From Lysinibacillus_B sp036662795 (GTDB taxonomy: Bacteria; Bacillota; Bacilli; Bacillales_A; Planococcaceae), in NCBI RefSeq assembly GCF_036662795.1, contig NZ_JBAFWZ010000003.1, forward strand, positions 122,582-186,581: a DNA stretch of 64,000 nt. Direction: 5' to 3'. Below the pieces are notes generated by a model, which was not told the DNA's origin, ran no database searches, and saw nothing but the letters and a program-made list of their open reading frames with translations. How positions within the stretch are numbered: position 1 is the stretch's first letter; each line of letters opens with the position of its first letter. A program made the position numbers and the translations under genes. Positions 49,312-56,878 of the stretch are shown here, piece after piece.

Positions 49312-49710
49312 TTATACTTTAGCTGCCCAAATTTCTATTTCAATTTTTATCTCAGGTAAACCTAATTCAGTAATATATCCTATCGTCATTGCCGGATATT
49401 CGTTGCTGAATAGTTGTTCCCACTCTGAATATAAGAACTCCCAATCAATGTTCTCAGTAGCCCATATGTTCACTTTTATAATATTTTCAGCACTTAACCC
49501 CTCAGATTCCAGTACGGTTTTGATATTGTTAAACGTATTCCTTACTTGTTCATTCATAGTTTGTGAAAATTGTCCATTTCGATCCACACCGACTTGGCCT
49601 GATGTCACATATAACTCTGCATTCCTTGGAATTTTTGTAATATGTGTGTAATTGCCCACTGGTGCAGGCATACTTGTTGGATTTTTTCTTGTGATTTTTT
49701 CGCTATTCAT
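49312..49710 (-). CDS. RidA/YjgF family enamine-imine deaminase-like protein
   Basis: The protein has 132 residues. It shows the RidA features LYVTSGQVGVDRNGQFSQTM, EQVRNTFNNIKTVLESEGLS and the final LPEIKIEIEIWAAKV. The key Arg of true RidA (usually within an R-x-C/A pattern near residue 105) is not evident; AMTIGYITELGLPE occupies the region, so deaminase activity is uncertain. Cytosolic trimer expected. GAGG precedes the ATG. Confidence 0.85.
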   Translation of the reverse strand: MNSEKITRKNPTSMPAPVGNYTHITKIPRNAELYVTSGQVGVDRNGQFSQTMNEQVRNTFNNIKTVLESEGLSAENIIKVNIWATENIDWEFLYSEWEQLFSNEYPAMTIGYITELGLPEIKIEIEIWAAKV

Positions 49711-50003
49711 TTATTACCTCGCTACTTAAAAGATTTTTCTGCTCTTTTTTAACCTAGAAAGTCAAATTTAGACACACTCCACCCTTGGAAAGTTTTCTAG
49801 AAAAAAACAGCAGTGGAGTATCCATATCCGAAAGATAAAAGCTTAAGTGATTTTTTCTTCATAGGTGAACACTCCTCTCTCTTAAAATGACAAGATTTTT
49901 TATAATTATCATTTTATAGGAAATAGTTTCTTTATGCAATTTAAATAATCGAATAGTTACTCCGCATAATGTGTTTGTAATTAGCTAATAGAATCGGAAA
50001 ATT

Positions 50004-50145
50004 GGCGAGTATTCACCCTGAAAGGCTAGTAATATTTTTGCTCCGTTTCACATTGGCTAGTAAATTTGAAATTCCGGCTAGTATTTTGAAAAAAGTGGCT
50101 AGTATTTTCGAAATTTCGGCTAGTATTTTTACGGGGCTGTTGTAA
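50004..50145. repeat. 21-bp tandem repeat array (GGCTAGTA family), copy B, six units
   Basis: GGCGAGTA at 50004 is followed by GGCTAGTA at 50024, 50055, 50076, 50097 and 50118. Four units keep the exact 21-bp step; one gap is 31 bp. Units read GGCTAGTATTTTCGAAATTTC. As in copy A, the first unit is GGCGAG and a TTTCAC(A/G)TTGGC boundary is shared. A minus-strand frame of 62 codons reads KILAEISKILATFF-type heptads but has no good ribosome site. The preceding 49711-50003 gap holds only a weak ACTCCAC/GTGGAGT hairpin. Confidence 0.9.
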
Positions 50146-50226
50146 CAGTCGATATTTAACTGATTTTTGGACAGCTCCCTTAAGTGGTTGAAGTCACTCA
50201 TACTTTTAATACTTTCACAGGAAGAT

Positions 50227-50787
50227 TTAAACTAATGATGGAGTTAGTACGAATAAAATATGATTCGGTTCACCACTCTTGTTCAAAAATCGGTGTTTAA
50301 CATTTGGTGGAATGCGTACAACATCTCCTTCATTTAAAAAATATTCGGTGCCTTCCAGTTCGACATACGCTTGTCCTTTCATGACGACAGCAATTTCTTC
50401 TTTATCATTGTGTGAATAGTGACTTTCCGTGGTGTTTGCGTATGCATTTAGTTCCATCATTAAGAGTTCAATATGTGCTTTCATAAAGTCTGGTGTTAAT
50501 ACATCATAGACAATATGGTTATTATTTTCACGATATACTATCTTTCGGTCATGTTTTCTCGAAATGAGCGAATCTGTATCAATTTCATTAATGAAGAGGG
50601 TAAAGAGTGGCACATTTAATGCTTGCGCGATCAGTTCTAGTACACTTAACGAGGGATTTGCTTGTCCTCTTTCTATTTGGCTAATAAGTGAAGTGCTGAT
50701 TCCAGCATAATCGGCGAATTCTCGAATTGTCATCCCATTCTTTTTACGATAATTTAATACCGTTTGCCCGAGGCGATGATTGATCAT
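50227..50787 (-). CDS. XRE-family regulator with C-terminal cupin
   Basis: The protein has 186 residues. The Cro/C1-type helix-turn-helix (about 6-60) reads LGQTVLNYRKKNGMTIREFA and YAGISTSLISQIERGQANPS. The cupin_2 domain (about 105-180) has HYSHNDKEEIAVVMKGQAYV and IPPNVKHRFLN. This architecture controls small-molecule transport or catabolism genes. It is divergent from the EamA gene at 50954, which is probably its target. TTCGTTT (50890-50896) and AAACGAA (50928-50934) flank the promoter area in the gap as a possible operator. Confidence 0.92.
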   Translation of the reverse strand: MINHRLGQTVLNYRKKNGMTIREFADYAGISTSLISQIERGQANPSLSVLELIAQALNVPLFTLFINEIDTDSLISRKHDRKIVYRENNNHIVYDVLTPDFMKAHIELLMMELNAYANTTESHYSHNDKEEIAVVMKGQAYVELEGTEYFLNEGDVVRIPPNVKHRFLNKSGEPNHILFVLTPSLV

Positions 50788-50953
50788 AGTAAAGATCCTT
50801 TCTACAATAATGTATGTTTAACTCCATTTGTGCTGACATAATAAACAGGGTGAATTAATACTTTTATCGATTACATAAATATTTTATACTTCGTTTGTAC
50901 ATTATAATAAATTTTTTTTATTTTTGTAAACGAACATCTAGGGGGAAACAGAA

Positions 50954-51835
50954 TTGAAATCACCACTTATTTATTACATGATTTTATTTTTTGGTGTATT
51001 TGCTTTATCTACTTCAGCCATCTTCGTAAAGTTAGCAGATGCACCTGCTGCAATTACGGCATTCTATCGGATGTTTTTTGCGGCTGTAATACTTTTGCCA
51101 TTTTTATTAGTTAATAAAAAGAACCGACAAGAATTACGTTTGTTGTCAAAAAAACAGTGGGGACTTGGATTATTATCGGGCATATTTCTAGCAGCCCATT
51201 ATGTATTGTGGTTTGAATCATTAAATTACACATCTGTAGCAAGCTCGACGGTTATCGTCACATTACAGCCACTCTTTTCGATGGTTGGTGGCTATTTTCT
51301 ATTCAAAGAGCGCTTCAGTAAAGGGGCTATAATAGGCTGTCTAGTAGCGATTTCCGGAAGTATTGTCATCGGATGGCAAGATTTTCAAATTAGTGGACAG
51401 GCATTATTTGGCGATATAATTGCCTTTATTGCGGCAGGAATCATAACAGCTTACTTCTTCATTGGCCAGCATGTTCGTAAAGGACTATCGCTTATCCCAT
51501 ATTCAGTTATTAGTTATGGAAGCAGTACATTACTTTTAGGTGTTTTTGCCTTCAGTCAGCAAACACCCTTCTTCGATTATTCTGTACAAACATGGTGGTC
51601 CTTTATTGGATTAGCACTTATTGCAACAATTTTAGGACAAACAATTTTCAATTGGTTGTTGAAATGGCTAAGTACTTCAATTATTTCAATGAGTATATTA
51701 GGAGAGATAATCGGAACTTGTATACTCGCTTATTTCATTTTGGATGAGGTCATTTCTTTACAACAAGGTATGGGTATTGCACTCATTTTAATCGGTCTAG
51801 CATTATTTTTACTACAGCAAAGAAATAACGAGTAA
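50954..51835 (+). CDS. EamA/DMT-family transporter
   Basis: The protein has 293 residues with ten helices in two EamA halves (PLIYYMILFFGVFALSTSAI; second begins LFGDIIAFIAAGIITAYFFI). VILPFLLVNKKN follows the first helix pair. A metabolite efflux role is likely. It starts at a TTG (50954) with AGGGGGAAAC 7-8 bases upstream. It is regulated presumably by the divergent XRE-cupin protein. It is a different subgroup from the transporter at 46022. Confidence 0.92.
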   Translation: MKSPLIYYMILFFGVFALSTSAIFVKLADAPAAITAFYRMFFAAVILLPFLLVNKKNRQELRLLSKKQWGLGLLSGIFLAAHYVLWFESLNYTSVASSTVIVTLQPLFSMVGGYFLFKERFSKGAIIGCLVAISGSIVIGWQDFQISGQALFGDIIAFIAAGIITAYFFIGQHVRKGLSLIPYSVISYGSSTLLLGVFAFSQQTPFFDYSVQTWWSFIGLALIATILGQTIFNWLLKWLSTSIISMSILGEIIGTCILAYFILDEVISLQQGMGIALILIGLALFLLQQRNNE

Positions 51836-51953
51836 ATAATAAAGATTAATTGGCGCTACGAGAATAGATTAAATTGAAGAATATTTATTAGAAGAATATC
51901 TTTTAAAATTACTTCCTTGTTCAACTTTCGGGCCCTTTAATGAAGTAAGTAAA

Positions 51954-51996
51954 GCCTAATTTCTCACTTATAATACTGAGAAATTAGGCTTTTTTA
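51954..51996 (+). terminator. Terminator downstream of the EamA gene
   Basis: GCCTAATTTCTC (51954-51965) pairs perfectly with GAGAAATTAGGC (51978-51989), followed by TTTTTT. It lies about 120 bases after the stop. Confidence 0.9.
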
Positions 51997-52050
51997 TAGT
52001 TGGAATTCCTTAACGTTGTAAATCCGCATAAATATGGCTGAAAGCGAATA

Positions 52051-52077
52051 TTTAACTAAAGCACTCCGTTAATTAAA
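52051..52077. repeat. 27-bp palindromic repeat, copy 1
   Basis: TTTAACTAA, the 9-base spacer AGCACTCCG and TTAATTAAA form an inverted repeat with one mismatch. The same plan (9-bp arms, 9-base spacer ending CCG) occurs at 52449 and 53207. Confidence 0.65.
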
Positions 52078-52085
52078 CAAGCAAG

Positions 52086-52319
52086 TTAAGAATTACAACT
52101 ATCATCCGTATTATTCATCTTCTTTTTATCACCAAAATACGTACAAAGTTGGTATGACGACCAAAATAAACCTGTATATAAAATTAAGAAAATTGGTAAA
52201 AAATAAGATTTTCCAAGAATATAATCAGGGGTAAAAACAGCGAATAAGACCAAAATAGTTATAGCTGGAATCAAAAGAATCCAGTAACGTTTGTCTTTAA
52301 AAGTGCTAAAACTCCACAT
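52086..52319 (-). CDS. Small two-helix membrane protein
   Basis: The protein has 77 residues with two hydrophobic helices (YWILLIPAITILVLFAVF and YFLPIFLILYTGLFWSS) and a polar tail (GDKKKMNNTDDSCNS). No family is recognised. AGGAGGGG precedes the ATG at good spacing, so it is probably real. It stands alone between palindromic repeats. Confidence 0.6.
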   Translation of the reverse strand: MWSFSTFKDKRYWILLIPAITILVLFAVFTPDYILGKSYFLPIFLILYTGLFWSSYQLCTYFGDKKKMNNTDDSCNS

Positions 52320-52448
52320 ACAATCCCCTCCTATACCGACATGTGATTTTCAAACTAAATATAGCCAGTTATTATACAACACTGTTCAACTAACACTTCT
52401 TCTTTAATTCAATAAAAATAAAGAACTGCCTAAGCAGCTCAACGATCT

Positions 52449-52475
52449 TTCACTAAAGCCCACCGTTAGTTGAAG
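52449..52475. repeat. 27-bp palindromic repeat, copy 2
   Basis: TTCACTAA, spacer AGCCCACCG and TTAGTTGAA form an imperfect dyad of the same plan as the copies at 52051 and 53207. A small GAACTGCC/GCAGCTC hairpin lies just upstream (52423-52440). Confidence 0.65.
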
Positions 52476-52524
52476 AAGAAATCATTTATAATAACAAATA
52501 TCAATCCATTGCTTATAAATTAAA

Positions 52525-53118
52525 TCAGTAATTCTTCTGCATTAAGTTAATCAATTTCCCCTTTACATCAATCCATTCGGTATCAACAATACTGTAAAAT
52601 ATATTGTCATGAATAGTCCCATCTGCCTTAATCCTATGTTTACGAAATGTTCCTTCTTTTACTGCACCTATTCGTTCAACTGCTTTTTGAGAGCGAACAT
52701 TTTGTCCACTAATGGAAAATTGAACACGTAGTACTTTCAGTTCTTCAAAACAATATTGAAGTAATAAAAATTTACATTCTGTGTTCACCTTCGTTCTCCA
52801 AACTGATGGAGAAAGCCAAGTCCAGCCTATTTCAACATTTCGATTTGCTGTATCTATGTCACCAATACGAGTTGTCCCTATTACTTCACCTGACAATTTA
52901 CCCCTTATTATAAAAGATAATTGCTTTACGTCATTTTTGCTTTGTACAGCTATCAATAAAATTTGTTCTATATCATCAATTGTTTTAACTTCCCTCCAAG
53001 TATATTTCCATACATCAGGGCTTTTTATAGCTTCATATACTTGTTGCTTATATTTCATCTCAAGAGGAACAAGATTGATTATATCTCCTTCTAATACTAA
53101 ATTTGCATAAATCTTCAT
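52525..53118 (-). CDS. RimJ/RimL-type GNAT acetyltransferase
   Basis: The protein has 197 residues. It is a paralogue of the protein at 10195: IGWTWLSPSVWRTKVNTECK and RSQKAVERIGAVKEGTFRKH correspond position by position to IGSTWLNPSYWRTNVNTNCK and RSQQAIERLGAVKEGVLRNH. It is an acetyl-CoA-dependent acetyltransferase of unknown substrate. AAAGGAACT precedes the ATG. Unlike its paralogue it has no adjacent MocR gene. Confidence 0.88.
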   Translation of the reverse strand: MKIYANLVLEGDIINLVPLEMKYKQQVYEAIKSPDVWKYTWREVKTIDDIEQILLIAVQSKNDVKQLSFIIRGKLSGEVIGTTRIGDIDTANRNVEIGWTWLSPSVWRTKVNTECKFLLLQYCFEELKVLRVQFSISGQNVRSQKAVERIGAVKEGTFRKHRIKADGTIHDNIFYSIVDTEWIDVKGKLINLMQKNY

Positions 53119-53206
53119 AGCAATTTAGTTCCTTTAACGAATTAAATAGACTTTTCTTCATAATACAATAATTCAAAAACTTTCCGTCATAAGAGAGAAT
53201 TTCTTG

Positions 53207-53233
53207 TTAAACTAAACTGCCCCGTTAGTTTAA
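53207..53233. repeat. 27-bp palindromic repeat, copy 3
   Basis: TTAAACTAA and TTAGTTTAA are perfect 9-bp arms around the 9-base spacer ACTGCCCCG. It is the best-preserved of the three copies. Confidence 0.75.
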
Positions 53234-53281
53234 GTACATTTCTTCACAATCTTTACAGATGCATTAACATAAATATCCAAC

Positions 53282-53329
53282 AAAAAAATCATCTAACCTC
53301 TAAGAAAGCTACAGAGGAGAGATGATTTT
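53282..53329 (-). terminator. Terminator of glmS
   Basis: On the minus strand AAAATCATCT pairs with AGATGATTTT, with an inner CCTCT/AGAGG stem, followed by TTTTTTG. It lies about 90 bases past the glmS stop. Confidence 0.85.
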
Positions 53330-53420
53330 AATCAAACTTTATTTCAAATTATCGATCTTTATTATAAATAATCAATCTTTTTTTCAAAGCTGCAAACTCA
53401 TGTACAAAAAACTTACAACC

Positions 53421-55220
53421 CTATTCCACCGTTACCGATTTGGCTAGGTTACGTGGTTTGTCGACGTCGCAGCGGCGGTGTAGAGCGGCATAGTAGCTGA
53501 TTAGCTGTAGCGGTACGACCGATACGAGTGGTGTTAGTAATGGGTGGACGCGAGGGATGATTAGGCGATCGCCGTCTTCCTCTAAGCCTTGCATCGCGAT
53601 AATGCAGGCGTTTGCTCCGCGCGCTACGACTTCCTTCACGTTACCGCGGATGTTTAGTGCCACCTGCTCCTGCGTTACTAGTGCGAATACCGGTGTGCCT
53701 TCCTCGATCAGCGCGATTGTACCGTGCTTTAACTCTCCACCAGCGAAGCCCTCCGCTTGAATATACGAAATTTCCTTTAGCTTTAGTGCGCCCTCTAAGC
53801 TTACACAGAAATCGATATTACGTCCGATAAAGAAGGCATTGCGAGCGATTTTTAAATAATCCTCTGCAATTTCCTCCATAACATCTTTGGAGTCCACAAT
53901 TGTTTCAATGCCTGTTGCTGCAATCGCCAGCTCCTGCTTAAGGTCAAAGTTAATATCTTTGCCCGTTGCCTTCCCCGTCACATACGCAGCGATTGCTAAA
54001 ACCGCTACCTGAGCTACATATGCCTTTGTTGATGCAACGGCAATTTCAGGGCCAGCATGTAGTAATAGCGTGTAGTCCGACTCACGAGACAGCGTTGAGC
54101 CTGGTACGTTCGTAATTGTTAAGGTTGGGTGGCCAAGCTCTGTTATTTTCACTAGCACTTGACGGCTATCTGCAGTTTCACCTGATTGTGAAATGAAGAT
54201 AAATAAAGGGTTCTTCGAAAGTAGCGGCATATTATAGCCAAACTCACTAGAAATGTGTACTTCGACTGGAATGCCAGCAATTTTTTCGAAGTATTCCTTC
54301 CCAACTAGACCGGCGTGGTAGCTCGTGCCCGCAGCGATAATGTAAATGCGATCCGCCTGGGATAGAGCCTCTAAAATCTTACCATCAATAGTTAACTCGC
54401 CGTCCTGCTCGTACGCTTGGATAATTTTACGTACAACACCCGGCTGCTCATCCATTTCCTTTAGCATATAGTGAGGGTACGTGCCCTTTTCAATATCGCT
54501 CATATCAAGTTCGGCTGTGAATGGCTTACGCTCTACGTTACGACCATCAAGCTTCGTAATTTCTACATGATCACGATGGACAAGAACTACCTCTTTATCA
54601 TGTAGCTCGATAAATTGATCTGTTACTTGTAGCATAGCCATTGCATCCGAAGCAACTACGTTAAAGCCGTCACCAACTCCGACTAATAGCGGCGATTTAT
54701 TCTTTGCTACGTAAATTGTTTCATTATCCTCGTTATCTAGTAGGGCAAGTGCATAGGATCCGTGTACTAAAGATAGTGTTTTACGGAATGCCTCTACTGT
54801 TGATAAACCTTCCTTCGAAAATAAATCAACTAACTGTACGATCACCTCTGTATCTGTATCAGACTGCATTGGAATACCTTTTAAGTATGCCTTTTGCAGA
54901 AGGTGATAGTTTTCAATAACCCCATTATGCACAAGTGTAAAGCGACCTGATGCACTTTGGTGCGGGTGTGCATTTAATCTATTTGGTACACCGTGAGTAG
55001 CCCAGCGTGTATGACCGATTCCGACATGGGCTTCTGCATCGTCATCTACTGCCTTGCGAAGATCTGCGATACGTCCCTTCTCCTTGAAGATTGTGACACC
55101 CTCTGCACTTCGAAGCGCGATACCTGCGGAGTCATAGCCACGATACTCTAGTTTCTCTAAACCTTTTAATAAAATCTCTGTTGCATTTAAAATGCCGTTA
55201 TAGCCTACAATTCCACACAT
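53421..55220 (-). CDS. glmS: Glutamine-fructose-6-phosphate aminotransferase (isomerising)
   Basis: The protein has 599 residues. The class-II glutamine amidotransferase domain starts at the catalytic Cys after the initiator (MCGIVGYNG), with LEYRGYDSAGIAL and GHTRWATHG. Two SIS domains follow (IIAAGTSYHAGLVGKEYFEK; AFFIGRNIDFCVSLEGALKL), and the end is KPRNLAKSVTVE. It makes glucosamine-6-phosphate from fructose-6-phosphate and glutamine, the entry to UDP-GlcNAc and peptidoglycan. ATG at 55220 has CGGAGG upstream. The glmS ribozyme lies about 300 bases upstream, so the gene is controlled by GlcN6P-dependent mRNA cleavage. Confidence 0.98.
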   Translation of the reverse strand: MCGIVGYNGILNATEILLKGLEKLEYRGYDSAGIALRSAEGVTIFKEKGRIADLRKAVDDDAEAHVGIGHTRWATHGVPNRLNAHPHQSASGRFTLVHNGVIENYHLLQKAYLKGIPMQSDTDTEVIVQLVDLFSKEGLSTVEAFRKTLSLVHGSYALALLDNEDNETIYVAKNKSPLLVGVGDGFNVVASDAMAMLQVTDQFIELHDKEVVLVHRDHVEITKLDGRNVERKPFTAELDMSDIEKGTYPHYMLKEMDEQPGVVRKIIQAYEQDGELTIDGKILEALSQADRIYIIAAGTSYHAGLVGKEYFEKIAGIPVEVHISSEFGYNMPLLSKNPLFIFISQSGETADSRQVLVKITELGHPTLTITNVPGSTLSRESDYTLLLHAGPEIAVASTKAYVAQVAVLAIAAYVTGKATGKDINFDLKQELAIAATGIETIVDSKDVMEEIAEDYLKIARNAFFIGRNIDFCVSLEGALKLKEISYIQAEGFAGGELKHGTIALIEEGTPVFALVTQEQVALNIRGNVKEVVARGANACIIAMQGLEEDGDRLIIPRVHPLLTPLVSVVPLQLISYYAALHRRCDVDKPRNLAKSVTVE

Positions 55221-55519
55221 AATCAAATTCCTCCGTAAATGCTACGAAGCTACCTGTATTTAAAGAGCACAAATAAACCTATAATAATCCATTATGCCTC
55301 GGTATAATCCCGTCCAAATTTCGAAATTTGTAACAACTACCAGAGGCTTTAACCTTATTCAGCCGAACAAATTAATTCCATTATGGCATTCATCTCTTAA
55401 TGAACGTTCTGCTGGATAAAGTCAAAAGGCAACGCGAAATTAAACTACAAGGTAATACATTTTGCACCTTGGCGTTCTGAATAACGCGCATGGCAAAACG
55501 TGCTTTGTAGCGATTATTT
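55221..55519 (-). other. Long spacer between glmS ribozyme and glmS start
   Basis: This is 299 bases of leader RNA with no supported ORF. It contains local self-complementarity (GCGCGTTATTCAGAACGCC, AAGGTGC/GCACCTT-like segments) but no terminator with a T run. After ribozyme cleavage it would be the 5' end of the downstream fragment. Its function is unknown. Confidence 0.6.
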
Positions 55520-55692
55520 TTTATGTGTGCCGATTCGTTCCTCTGTGCAGCAGATTGCTCTACTGTTTTAAAACGAATATGACGACCGGGCACATATGCG
55601 ATCGGGAGGCATCCGCCGAATTTTCGATAACCTCCACCTCGTCAGCTAAGGATCTATAGTCCGTTCGATTTCCTTAGCTCTGGCGCTATAAT
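55520..55692 (-). ncRNA. glmS ribozyme (GlcN6P-activated self-cleaving RNA)
   Basis: On the minus strand AATTATAGCGCCAG gives the consensus cleavage site (A-G bond between 55687 and 55686). P1 is closed by GCTAAGGA/TCCTTAGC. The core GACGAGGTGGAGGTTATCG, TTCGGCGGATGCCTCCC and the P3 stem TATGTGCC/GGCACACATA follow. All conserved core strings of the family are present. The RNA binds glucosamine-6-phosphate and cleaves its own mRNA, lowering glmS expression. The distance to the glmS ATG is about 300 bases, longer than the usual spacing. Confidence 0.93.
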
Positions 55693-55732
55693 TGTTCTCC
55701 TTTAGTATTTATATTGCGCGCCTCTTCTCCTC

Positions 55733-55761
55733 CTTATACCGCGCATGCTTGACACTTCCAA
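55733..55761 (-). promoter_or_regulatory. Promoter of the ribozyme-glmS transcript
   Basis: On the minus strand TTGGAA (55761-55756) and TATAAG (55738-55733) are 17 bases apart, giving a start near 55726, about 39 bases before the ribozyme cleavage site. A TTCCAATTCATTGGAA dyad overlaps the -35. Confidence 0.6.
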
Positions 55762-55965
55762 TGAATTGGAATTTAATAGAAACATTTTTTCAAGCATTTT
55801 CATCATACATAAACAGGCGACATTCGTCAAATGGTCACCCAAAATTTTTCCGCCAGCACATAACATACTAGCGGAAGGTATTCTGGACGTGATTCCCTCG
55901 TATCTATAGTTTATTCACTAACAAGTATTTACTCTAGGGAAGCTAACTTACCATATTTTCATGTT

Positions 55966-56820
55966 TTATTCTTTAACAAACGCCACAAGCTTTTCAAAAA
56001 ACAAAGCCTGCTCCTCGATAAATGGCATATGACCACTCTTTTCAAACACGATAAATTCATTGTTTGGAATTAATTTATGCATAGCTTCCCCCTGTGTTAC
56101 AGGTGTAATCCAGTCATGACGACCTGACACGATCAGTGTAGGTACTTGTAGCGCTGGGAGCTCACTTCGTACATCATAATGGGGCATAAAGTGTTTAAAC
56201 GTATAATTACAAATATCTAAATTGCCGATTGGGCGATTGCCGCTTTCATACATCACCTTCTCGTCCTTCTCATAGAAGTACAGCTCATAATTATGATTCC
56301 ACCAGTTTTCTAGCTCGGCATCATTTTCGATATATCCTTCGAACAGTTTCGGAATAAGCTCCCACTGAGTTGGCGTTGCCTTATCCTTCACAAACGCTAA
56401 AGCATCCGTATAAAACTCCTTGCTCGGTGCTGTACAAATTAATAACAGCTTTTCTACAGATTGTGGATATTTAATCGCATAATGCTGCGCAACCATTCCA
56501 CCAAACGAATGACCTAGTACATATATTTTTTCTAGCCCTAAATATTGGCGTAGCCCTTCAATATCATCCGCTAGCCTCTCAAATGTACATGTTTCAACGG
56601 GTACTCGCTCTGACTGTCCATTTGCACGGTGGTCTAAATAAATAAGCTGCATATGCTGAGCTAGCTCGTCAAACCATGGTTTAAAATCTGAATGGTCACT
56701 ACCTGGTCCGCCATGTAATAAAATACAAGCTGGCTTACGCTTCATTGTCGGGCCATCCGCTACATAGCCTGCGCCGTCTATATCAAAATACAATTTTGCT
56801 CCGTTAATCGTTGCATACAT
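55966..56820 (-). CDS. Alpha/beta hydrolase (proline iminopeptidase-like, S33 type)
   Basis: The protein has 284 residues. The oxyanion motif is LLHGGPGSDHSDF, the nucleophile elbow is LGHSFGGMVAQHYA, the acid is in VSGRHDWITPV and the His in FEKSGHMPFIEEQ. A cap domain lies about 140-215. HGGPG plus GHSFGG is typical of prolyl aminopeptidases and related esterases. It has no signal peptide. It follows the peptide-binding lipoprotein gene by 58 bases, so it may hydrolyse an imported peptide. Downstream, 55762-55965 holds only a TTCCGC/GCGGAA dyad. Confidence 0.9.
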   Translation of the reverse strand: MYATINGAKLYFDIDGAGYVADGPTMKRKPACILLHGGPGSDHSDFKPWFDELAQHMQLIYLDHRANGQSERVPVETCTFERLADDIEGLRQYLGLEKIYVLGHSFGGMVAQHYAIKYPQSVEKLLLICTAPSKEFYTDALAFVKDKATPTQWELIPKLFEGYIENDAELENWWNHNYELYFYEKDEKVMYESGNRPIGNLDICNYTFKHFMPHYDVRSELPALQVPTLIVSGRHDWITPVTQGEAMHKLIPNNEFIVFEKSGHMPFIEEQALFFEKLVAFVKE

Positions 56821-56843
56821 CCTTATTCCCTCTTCTCTTGAAA

Positions 56844-56871
56844 GGGGATGCCTCTCAATTGAGACATCCCC
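56844..56871 (-). terminator. Hairpin between peptide-binding protein and hydrolase genes
   Basis: GGGGATG (56844-56850) pairs with CATCCCC (56865-56871), with inner CTC/GAG pairs. The T run after it on the minus strand is short (TTTC), so it may be a partial terminator or mRNA-stabilising stem that lowers downstream expression. Confidence 0.55.
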
Positions 56872-56878
56872 ACTAGTA

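Noticed and set aside
49312..49710. Assignment as a catalytically typical RidA
   Set aside because: The conserved active-site arginine is not evident at the expected place, so only family membership is claimed.
50013..50201. 62-codon minus-strand frame through the second GGCTAGTA array
   Set aside because: It has no good ribosome site; the first array carries the matching frame without any start codon, so translation is unlikely.
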